Below, piece by piece: positions 1-5,458 of a stretch of 10,985 bases of DNA. The stretch is taken from assembly GCA_035656655.1 (NCBI GenBank), contig DASRSE010000265.1, positions 1-10,985 of the forward strand, given 5' to 3'. Both the position numbers and the translations under genes were made by a program. Source of the stretch: DASRSE01 sp035656655 (lineage in GTDB: Bacteria > Planctomycetota > Planctomycetia > Pirellulales > DASRSE01). Every line of letters begins with the position of its first letter. The first letter of the stretch is position 1. Under the pieces are notes generated by a model that saw only the letters and a program-made list of their open reading frames with translations, was not told where the DNA came from and searched no databases.

Positions 1-1
1 C

Positions 2-802
2 TTTCGCAACGGTGGGCGAGAGCGGCTCCATCGAATCGCGCCATTGCCTTCGGACTTCAATGTTGAACCCAACTCGCTATTTGCACAGATTCTAGCTGAA
101 CTTTTGGCATTACAACGATACGAAGACGAGCTTGATCGTCAAGGATTGGATGTTCCGCCGGCGAACTCCGACCTGAGAAAATTAACCCACGAATTAATCT
201 ATCCAAGCGGTGAGCAGCCGAATCTAAACTCGATTCAAATGCGAGATTATGCCAATATTATGGCACTCGCCCAGCATTTTGGTTTGCCAACAAGGCTCCT
301 TGACTGGACACGGTCGCCCTATGTCGCTGCGTACTTTGCAACGGAGATAGCTGAAATGAACATGGAACCTGGCTCCGAAAGGAACTGCTGCTCCAATGAT
401 GAGTTATCGACCATTTGGGCTTTCAATACGAAGGGCGCCGATCGTTTGACGATGCGAAACGCTCCAGATTTGCATGTTCTTACGGTGCGCCGCGCTATCA
501 ATCCAAATCTCCACGCGCAGGAGGGGGTATTTACGTTGCAAGAGGGAGGATTGAATCTTGGTATCAGAACACCGTTCGCCACATGGCCAATCGAAGATGT
601 GATTCTCAACGTCAACGAATCGGATTGTTATCCGAAAAACCATAACTTCCTGATAAGAATTAACTTTCCGCGCGTGTGTGGCCCTGAGATTCGATGGCTT
701 TTAGAAAGACTTGGAATAACGGCGGCGCGGCTGTTTCCTGGACATCGTGGAGCGGCAGTGGCAGTCGAGGAAAAAGCCTATTCCAAACTTCCGCCGGAAT
801 GA
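2..802 (+). CDS. FRG-domain protein, 5'-truncated by window edge
   Basis: The reading frame is open from base 2 to the stop at 800-802, so the gene begins upstream; the TTG at 44 is only the first possible start inside the window and is probably not used. The visible part begins with the residues FRNGGRERLHRIAP, which fits the piece that follows the FRG/RGQ motif in FRG-domain proteins (PF08867). Further on, the block AQHFGLPTRLLDWT followed by SPYVAAYFA (about codons 92-115 of the open frame) is the hallmark of that domain. The C-terminal half has no motif I recognise. The biochemical function of FRG domains is not established; they often occur in accessory, phage-related or defence-like loci. 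The gene is AT-richer than its surroundings (lines 61-120 and 181-240 are each 24/60 G+C, against 41/60 in 8281-8340), suggesting transfer. No partner gene is visible downstream. I am fairly sure of the family and unsure of the role. Confidence 0.8.
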   Translation, partial: FRNGGRERLHRIAPLPSDFNVEPNSLFAQILAELLALQRYEDELDRQGLDVPPANSDLRKLTHELIYPSGEQPNLNSIQMRDYANIMALAQHFGLPTRLLDWTRSPYVAAYFATEIAEMNMEPGSERNCCSNDELSTIWAFNTKGADRLTMRNAPDLHVLTVRRAINPNLHAQEGVFTLQEGGLNLGIRTPFATWPIEDVILNVNESDCYPKNHNFLIRINFPRVCGPEIRWLLERLGITAARLFPGHRGAAVAVEEKAYSKLPPE

Positions 803-831
803 ATTGTTCATGAAGGGGATGACGCCTGAGG

Positions 832-876
832 TCCAGGTTGACTCGCCCGCGAGGCATTCCGCCGAGCGAACCTGGA
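832..876. repeat. Inverted repeat 30 bp after the FRG gene
   Basis: TCCAGGTT at 832-839 is perfectly complementary to AACCTGGA at 869-876. Inside the 29-base loop, CTCG at 842-845 can pair with CGAG at 850-853. The structure lies 29 bases after the FRG gene stop and just before the repeat cluster, so it may be a factor-dependent terminator or the edge of a repeat element. There is no T-run after it on either strand, so an intrinsic terminator is not shown. Confidence 0.45.
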
Positions 877-878
877 TC

Positions 879-1276
879 ATTGCCGCGAAGCCGTGCGCCG
901 GCCCACCACGCAAAACCTTCAACCGATTGCCGCGAAGCCGTGCGCCGGCCCATCACGTTTCGGCGGGCTGGTGGAAAGACCTTCCAGATTTCACCCGCAT
1001 CATGGTGGGCCTGCGCTCGCTGCGCTCGCTGGTCCGCACCCTACAATTTGCGAGCATCCGCACCGTACAAATTGCGCGCCGGTCCGTAGCGGACAATTTG
1101 AATGCGCGCCGTCGATCATTGCCGAACATCGTCGTAGGGGGACGACCAGCACGGCGCATGCCGTGCGCAGGTCCACCACGTTTCGGCGGGCTGTTGGAAA
1201 GACCCGTTTCCGGATTGCACCCGCATCGTGGTGGGCTATTGGAACCGCCGTTTCCAGATTGCACCCGCATCAACGA
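879..1276. repeat. Gene-free cluster of degenerate direct and tandem repeats
   Basis: This covers most of the roughly 560-base spacer between 802 and 1365. A 32-bp unit at 879-910 recurs at 926-957 with one mismatch. The second copy belongs to a 45-bp block at 937-981 that returns at 1160-1204 with 41 of 45 bases identical. It runs into a roughly 45-bp tandem unit (1188-1232, then 1233-1276), an earlier diverged copy of which is at 966-1007; each unit contains ACCCGCATC or a close variant. Between these blocks lie a 9-bp tandem pair (1012-1020, 1021-1029) and three diverged ACAATTTG-like units at about 1038-1105. Both strands carry long open frames here, but they only translate the repeats and match nothing I know. 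It resembles the intergenic GGTGGGCC/CGCTCGCT-type repeats I recall from planctomycete genomes. The remainder, 1277-1364, holds only a short hairpin (1329-1333 with 1338-1342). Confidence 0.7.
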
Positions 1277-1364
1277 TTACGTTGGGCATGCGGTTCGATC
1301 CTGATGATCCTCGTGCCAGACTGTCATTCCGCTGCCAAGCGGGGAAGTATTGCGATCAGCGGCG

Positions 1365-1913
1365 TTACGGATCCTGATGCGGCGCCGGCGTGGCAGCTTC
1401 CTGGCCGAGCGCCGTTCGTACTGACTTTTGCAAGACAGCCACCAAGCCATATCGGTACTCGTAGTACAGGGGGCCAATGGGTCGGATCGCGATAAAAGCC
1501 CTTGGATCTTGCGTGGCAATCGTGTTCAGATCGACCTCGAAATCAATCGCCCCACGCTGTTCGAGGTCAGGCCGCCAACCATTAAGCGGATCGTCGTCCG
1601 ACCCGCACATGATAGCAGAATTCTTTGCCGCGGATTTCAAGCTCTTTAATTCTTGCCACGACCGCGGCCAACGCCCATTTTCCACGACGAATTGATCCAC
1701 CAGTCGAATCGTGAAGACGGTCGCGTGCAAATTGTTTTCGGCAGCCAGGGCCCTCGTGACTGCCTCATCAACGATCAGGCCGACGGCGACGGTGGCGCCG
1801 ATTGCGAAAATTGCCAGCGCCAGAATGACGCGCCGACGATACGGGTTGCGGCGCTTCCATTGCCGGGCGGCGCGAAAATCGAAGCCGGGAGGAAAGTCAT
1901 CCTCAGGGTTCAT
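1365..1913 (-). CDS. Small single-pass membrane protein, unknown function
   Basis: The predicted protein has 182 residues. A basic stretch (about residues 17-28, with RRNPYRRR) precedes one hydrophobic segment at about 29-49, giving a cytoplasmic N-terminus, one membrane helix and a C-terminal domain of about 130 residues outside the membrane. After the helix, residues 79-91 (NGRWPRSWQELKS) resemble the N-G-x-(Y/W)-P-x-S-x-x-x-L pattern found after the helix in some pseudopilin-like proteins; this is a loose similarity and there is no prepilin cleavage motif. The start is set by an ATGA overlap: the ATG at 1913-1911 overlaps the stop of the upstream HNH gene. An in-frame start six codons earlier would lie inside that gene. 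No strong ribosome binding site is visible, which fits translational coupling. I do not recognise the family. Confidence 0.65.
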   Translation of the reverse strand: MNPEDDFPPGFDFRAARQWKRRNPYRRRVILALAIFAIGATVAVGLIVDEAVTRALAAENNLHATVFTIRLVDQFVVENGRWPRSWQELKSLKSAAKNSAIMCGSDDDPLNGWRPDLEQRGAIDFEVDLNTIATQDPRAFIAIRPIGPLYYEYRYGLVAVLQKSVRTALGQEAATPAPHQDP

Positions 1914-2653
1914 TTTAGATCGACGGTCCAATAGGCCGTGTCGAGAAACGTCTTCCAGCTTTCGTACTTCGGGTTGCCCATCTTCATCGCCAAGAGAGGA
2001 CTTTTCTTCGGCTTGACCGGTTGCTTGATGAGTTTCATCCGCGCTTCGTGCGGCGTCCGGCCCCCTTTGCGCACGTTACAGGCCACGCAGGCGCACACGA
2101 TGTTGTCCCAGGCAGTCTGGCCGCCGCGGCTTTTCGGCATCACATGATCGAGCGATAGTTCGCTCGTCGGAAAATTCTGCCCGCAATACTGGCAGCGATT
2201 ATTGTCGCGCGCAAAAATGTTGCGGCGATTGAAGCGCACCGTCGATTGCGGGACCTTGTCGTACGACAACAGCCGAATGACGCGCGGCACCAACAACTGA
2301 AAATTGACGGCTTGAATCCAATCATCGTGCGGCGCGGTGAAGGCCGCCTTCAACTGGCTGATGTCGCGCCAAGATTCAAAATCGTAATTCGCGTATTGGC
2401 CCGCCTCAAAATGGATCACCTCGGCCAGTTGGCGGCAAAGCAAGCCGATGGCCCGCCGCACATTGATCACATGCACCGCCATGTAGAAGCGATTGAGCAC
2501 CAGCACGCTTGAGCTCAAGGCGGCGGAGCCCGGCCCGCCTGTCCCCGGCACGCTGGCCCGCAGCGCTTCGGCCGGCGCGGGGTGATGGCCGTGGGCCGCG
2601 CGGCGGGCGCCGCGGGTCTGGGCATTTCGAGAAGACGCTGGCGGCAAGGACAT
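1910..2653 (-). CDS. HNH endonuclease family protein
   Basis: The predicted protein has 247 residues. The C-terminal half carries an HNH nuclease module (McrA-like, PF01844/PF14279 type): CQYC at 154-157, the metal/catalytic pair LDHV with His170, SRGGQTAWDN with Asn184, and a second cysteine pair CVAC at 189-192 followed by NVRKGGRTPHEA. The two CxxC pairs probably bind a structural zinc. The conserved core begins at about residue 49 (SVLVLNRFYMAVHVINVRRAI), typical of a widespread bacterial HNH family of uncertain role; such proteins are usually stand-alone, so restriction or homing is not implied. Residues 1-47 are Ala/Pro/Gly/Arg-rich and probably disordered. The start at 2653 is supported by AGGAGG at 2664-2659, five bases upstream; the ATG at 2656 is too close and the GTG at 2659 lies in the binding site. 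The gene overlaps the downstream membrane-protein gene by four bases. Confidence 0.85.
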   Translation of the reverse strand: MSLPPASSRNAQTRGARRAAHGHHPAPAEALRASVPGTGGPGSAALSSSVLVLNRFYMAVHVINVRRAIGLLCRQLAEVIHFEAGQYANYDFESWRDISQLKAAFTAPHDDWIQAVNFQLLVPRVIRLLSYDKVPQSTVRFNRRNIFARDNNRCQYCGQNFPTSELSLDHVMPKSRGGQTAWDNIVCACVACNVRKGGRTPHEARMKLIKQPVKPKKSPLLAMKMGNPKYESWKTFLDTAYWTVDLK

Positions 2654-2658
2654 CATCA

Positions 2659-2664
2659 CCTCCT
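2659..2664 (-). promoter_or_regulatory. Near-consensus ribosome binding site of the HNH gene
   Basis: On the minus strand, AGGAGGTG is followed by two successive ATG codons. The AGGAGG core leaves five bases before the ATG at 2653 and two before the ATG at 2656, so the former is the better start. This is the strongest Shine-Dalgarno sequence I see in the window. It shows that the low-complexity leader of the HNH protein is probably translated. Confidence 0.75.
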
Positions 2665-2935
2665 AAAGTGGGCAATCGATACGCTTCGCCGAATCGCTAC
2701 ACCCATATTCTAGTCCAGACGCGTGCAAGGGACCAGTGGCATTCAAATTGGCTGCTGTCAAGCTGAACTTGGCGCTAATTTCAAGCGCACTGGAAAATAA
2801 TTTTTCTCGCGCAAAAATCGCCAAGTCCCTGTTGCAGCGACTCACGCACGCTCATTAGGATGAAGTGGAGTTGCACACCAGGAGTCGTGGCGGGGGCAAG
2901 TCAGCGACTCACACTAGTTCAAAGGAAAACGTTCG

Positions 2936-3241
2936 ATGATTCACTACTGCTGCGATCTCTGCAAACGCGAGATTGAGCCGGAACAAGAGCTGCGCTACGT
3001 TGTCAAAATTGAAATCTATGCCGCCCTCGACGGCGTTCAAGATGCGGCCGACGACGACGATCGAGATAACTTGCTGGAAATCCAAGACATCCTCGAACGG
3101 CTCGACGACGCCGAGTCCGACCAGATCGGCGACGACGTCTATCAAACCGTCCGTTTCGACCTCTGCCCCGAATGCCGCAAAAAGTTCGTCAAAAACCCGC
3201 TCGGCCGCGAAATCAAGCAGTTCGACTTCAGCCAAAACTAA
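2936..3241 (+). CDS. Small acidic protein with two CxxC motifs, putative zinc ribbon
   Basis: The predicted protein has 101 residues. Cys6-x-x-Cys9 (CDLC) near the N-terminus and Cys77-x-x-Cys80 (CPEC) near the C-terminus form the typical four-cysteine set of a zinc ribbon or rubredoxin-like knuckle. Between them lies a very acidic stretch (residues 36-67, rich in Asp and Glu) likely to be helical. The start ATG at 2936 has AAAGGA at 2921-2926 at a good distance. I recall similar proteins as conserved hypotheticals in planctomycetes, but no function is known to me; a protein- or nucleic-acid-binding adaptor is only a guess. It is transcribed divergently from the HNH gene across a 282-base spacer and followed by two hairpins, so it is probably a single-gene unit. 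Confidence 0.8.
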   Translation: MIHYCCDLCKREIEPEQELRYVVKIEIYAALDGVQDAADDDDRDNLLEIQDILERLDDAESDQIGDDVYQTVRFDLCPECRKKFVKNPLGREIKQFDFSQN

Positions 3242-3249
3242 GGCCGGCT

Positions 3250-3293
3250 GACGAATGACTTTCGTCTGAAGACCCCTCTCCCAATGCGAGAGG
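3250..3293 (+). terminator. Two consecutive hairpins after the small zinc protein gene
   Basis: GACGAA at 3250-3255 pairs with TTCGTC at 3261-3266 (5-base loop), and CCTCTC at 3275-3280 pairs with GAGAGG at 3288-3293 (7-base loop). Both start within 35 bases of the stop at 3241. No T-run follows, so this is either a factor-dependent terminator/3'-end stabiliser or a dispersed repeat. The second hairpin with its flank resembles the CCCTCTCCC...GAGAGG-type intergenic repeat common in many bacteria. The rest of the gap up to 3539 shows nothing I can identify. Confidence 0.4.
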
Positions 3294-3539
3294 CTCGGGC
3301 CGGAGGGCGAAGAACCGGCGAGTACGTATTCAGCCGCCTCTCCGGCCGGCGGCCGTGGGTGATTAAAAAAAATCGCCCGGACTGCGACCGGTTTCGCCTG
3401 ACTCGTTCGGTTCAGACTTCCGCCGGCAAGGGTTCCCGCAGCGTCGCCCGACGCCGCGCGTTTTTTTCAATCGCTCGGCCGCAAACCGCCGTTTCGTTGC
3501 TGCTGTTTTCCGGGCCCCTGACCATCTGGAGCTTGTGCC

Positions 3540-4165
3540 GTGGTTCGTCGGCGCCGCCTGTCGCTAGCGGTCTATTTTGGCATCGGGCTGGCGGGCCTGA
3601 TCGCTTGGCGAATTCTTCTGCTCGCGACCGCTGGCGGCAATGCTCCGGCGGACCTGCCCGAGGGGGTTTATCCCGTCTCGCAAGTCGCGCCCGGCTGTGT
3701 GCTGGAGTTCGCAGGGGCGCGCGGCTGCGACTGCTGGGAGTCGCGGTCAAGAATAGCGCGACGCCCGAGCTTTCCGACGAGCAGCTAGAACATTGCGCCG
3801 TCGCCGCGCGCGCTTTTTTGCAAGCGCAAATCGGCGCTCGGCCGGTGCGCGTGCAATACGATCGCGAGCGGCTGGGCAAGGATCAAATTCCTTTCGGCTA
3901 TGCGCTGGCGCGCGACCCGAGCGACGGCCGCGAAGTCCTGCTGAACGAGGCGCTGATTGCCGCCGGTTGGGCGGTGACCGATCGCTTTGCGTACTTCAAT
4001 GATTCGCACAAGCGGCAATTTCGCCAGGCCGAAGAGCGCGCCCAAAAGGCCAACCTCGGCCTGTGGAAGCTCGCCGCGAACCATGTGGGCGATGTTGCCG
4101 ACGACCCATCCGCTCTCGACTCGCCTTCATCCGACGAGTTGCCTCGCGCGAACCAGCGGCCATAA
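3540..4165 (+). pseudogene. Membrane-anchored thermonuclease-like (SNase-fold) gene, frameshifted
   Basis: Two overlapping frames together give one protein of about 208 residues. The first runs from GTG 3540 (GGAG at 3528-3531 upstream, in-frame stop at 3519) with a basic N-terminus, a membrane helix at about residues 8-29, then VYPVSQVAPGCVLEF. The second continues with RLRLLGVAV, then LLNEALIAAGWA and RQAEERAQKANLGLW, both clear staphylococcal-nuclease-family (PF00565) signatures, to the stop at 4163-4165. The frames join around the GGGG at 3714-3717; restoring one base there gives a continuous reading. Compared with staphylococcal nuclease, the DGDT motif is APGC, Glu43 is Asn and Arg87 is Phe; only Arg35 (RLLG) appears kept. 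A nuclease activity is therefore doubtful; the fold may serve binding. The break may be real or an assembly error. It converges on rsgA. Confidence 0.7.
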
Positions 4166-4205
4166 CCGCCGCGCGAACCGACCGGAATCAAATCCGCTGG
4201 CCTCG

Positions 4206-4228
4206 GCGGCTCCGAGCGTGCGAGCCGC
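4206..4228 (+). terminator. Hairpin downstream of the nuclease-like gene
   Basis: GCGGCTC at 4206-4212 pairs with GAGCCGC at 4222-4228 around a 9-base loop, about 40 bases after the stop at 4165 in a convergent 100-base spacer. It has no T-run, so it is a candidate terminator only. Confidence 0.35.
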
Positions 4229-4233
4229 AATCG

Positions 4234-4255
4234 GCCTCGGCAGATCGTCCGAGGC
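4234..4255 (-). terminator. Hairpin downstream of rsgA
   Basis: GCCTCGG at 4234-4240 pairs with CCGAGGC at 4249-4255 around an 8-base loop. It begins 10 bases after the rsgA stop (4266-4268) on the minus strand. Its place next to the hairpin at 4206-4228 suggests back-to-back 3' ends of two convergent transcripts. There is no T-run, so the mechanism is uncertain. Confidence 0.4.
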
Positions 4256-4265
4256 GCCGCGCCGT

Positions 4266-5399
4266 TCACTCGAGCACGCCGGCCGCCAATTGGCAGTAGC
4301 TTTCGTACCGCCGCGCATCGAGCCGCCCGTCGGCGACCGCGTTTTTAATCGCGCATTCGGCTTCGTGCGTGTGGCTGCAATTGGGAAACCGGCAGAGGTT
4401 CACATACGGCCGCAAGTCGCGGAAAAAGCCGATGACTTCGGCCGGAATCGTATCCCAGAGCTGAAACTGGCGAATGCCCGGCGTATCGACCACGTAGCCG
4501 CCTGGCGCAAGCGGCGACAGCCGCGCGGTGGTGGTCGTGTGCTTGCCCTTTTGATTTTCTTCGCTAATTGCGCCGACCTTGAGTCGCAACTGCGGATCGA
4601 TCGCGTTCAATAAGGAAGACTTGCCTACGCCGCTTTGGCCGACGACGGCGCTGGCGTGTCCTTGCAAGGCGCGGCGGAGGGCCGCGATTCCTGCCCCGGT
4701 CGCGGCCGAGACGAGATGGACGGCGTATCCCATCCGCGCGTAGACGCCGCTCAAGGGCATTAAATCGGCCGGCTCGATCAGGTCGACTTTGTTGATAATG
4801 ATGAGCGGCCGCATGCGGCCTTGCTCGGCGCAGAGCAGAAAGCGATCGATTAGATTTGGCTTGAGGTACGGCTCGGCCGCGCTCCCGACGATCAACAGTT
4901 GATCGACGTTGGTGACGAGAATGTGCTGCCGCCGCTTGCTCGTTCGGCAAAGCAAATGGGTGCGCGGCTCGATCCGCTCGATGACTCCTTCGTCGTCGCC
5001 GCCTGGCAGAAACCAGACGCGATCGCCAGCGGCCACCACGTGCCGCTGGTCGGTGCTAAGGGTTTTTAAGATCCGCCGCGTCGAGCAATGAAAGACCCGC
5101 CCATCATCCGCTTGAACGGCGCTGGTCAGGCCAAAAACGCTGAGCACGCGGCCGAACAAGCACTGGGTTTTATCAATGTCCGGCAGCACGCCCAACCCGC
5201 CCCGCTCGACATCGGCCGCTTCGCCGACGACGGTCCGCTTGCGGGTCAGTTCGCCCTTGCCGCTCACGCGCTCGTCGCGCTGCTGGGCGTCTTGATGCTC
5301 TTCGCCGCGGAGGTAGCCGCGCGCCACCTCTTTCGCCCGGGCTTTGGGGGTCCGGTTCTTGCGAAACTCGGTGCGAATTTTGTTTTGTCGTTTGGCCAT
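4266..5399 (-). CDS. rsgA: Ribosome small subunit-dependent GTPase A
   Basis: The predicted protein has 377 residues. It is the circularly permuted GTPase (RsgA/YjeQ/EngC) that binds the 30S subunit late in assembly and helps release maturation factors; it acts in the cytoplasm. The order is diagnostic: an OB-fold region at about 80-145, then G4 NKVDL (203-207), then the P-loop GQSGVGKSS (254-262), GKHTTTT (285-291) for G2, DTPG (305-308) for G3, and a C-terminal zinc knuckle with Cys336, Cys341, His343 and Cys349 in the expected C-x4-C-x-H-x5-C spacing. All key residues are present. The first 70 or so residues are a lysine/arginine-rich and then acidic extension beyond the E. coli core, perhaps for rRNA contact. 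The start MAKRQNKIR is the first in-frame ATG; no strong ribosome binding site is seen. It lies 59 bases after atuA on the same strand, so co-transcription is possible. Confidence 0.95.
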   Translation of the reverse strand: MAKRQNKIRTEFRKNRTPKARAKEVARGYLRGEEHQDAQQRDERVSGKGELTRKRTVVGEAADVERGGLGVLPDIDKTQCLFGRVLSVFGLTSAVQADDGRVFHCSTRRILKTLSTDQRHVVAAGDRVWFLPGGDDEGVIERIEPRTHLLCRTSKRRQHILVTNVDQLLIVGSAAEPYLKPNLIDRFLLCAEQGRMRPLIIINKVDLIEPADLMPLSGVYARMGYAVHLVSAATGAGIAALRRALQGHASAVVGQSGVGKSSLLNAIDPQLRLKVGAISEENQKGKHTTTTARLSPLAPGGYVVDTPGIRQFQLWDTIPAEVIGFFRDLRPYVNLCRFPNCSHTHEAECAIKNAVADGRLDARRYESYCQLAAGVLE

Positions 5400-5458
5400 G
5401 CGTTATTCTGCTGCGCATTCGCTCGGCGTCATCCTCCGCGCGTCGGCGCGGTCCGCAT

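Noticed and set aside
879..1276. CRISPR array
   Set aside because: Repeats are too few, diverged and irregularly spaced, lack unique spacers of constant length, and no cas gene is present.
747..1495. Two long overlapping open frames on the plus strand (747-1304 and 893-1495) and one on the minus strand (953-1273)
   Set aside because: They translate the repeat cluster in different frames, with repeated Arg/Pro/His-rich words. None has a start signal or domain, and long open frames are expected by chance in GC-rich repeats.
2657..2659. GTG as start of the HNH gene
   Set aside because: It overlaps the AGGAGG core of the ribosome binding site, so it cannot be the start; the ATG at 2653 is correctly spaced.
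2707..2712. TAGAAT on the minus strand as a -10 box for the HNH gene
   Set aside because: No acceptable -35 sequence is found 15-19 bases upstream, so it is not listed as a promoter.
3363..3376. GATT-A6-AATC as a terminator for the minus strand
   Set aside because: No minus-strand gene ends nearby and the neighbouring stem is only 4 bp.
3284..3700. N-terminal part of the 293-codon open frame ending at 4165
   Set aside because: The residues before about 3716 show no family feature, while another frame supplies a membrane helix and the missing first strands of the nuclease fold. This part is treated as a non-coding shadow.
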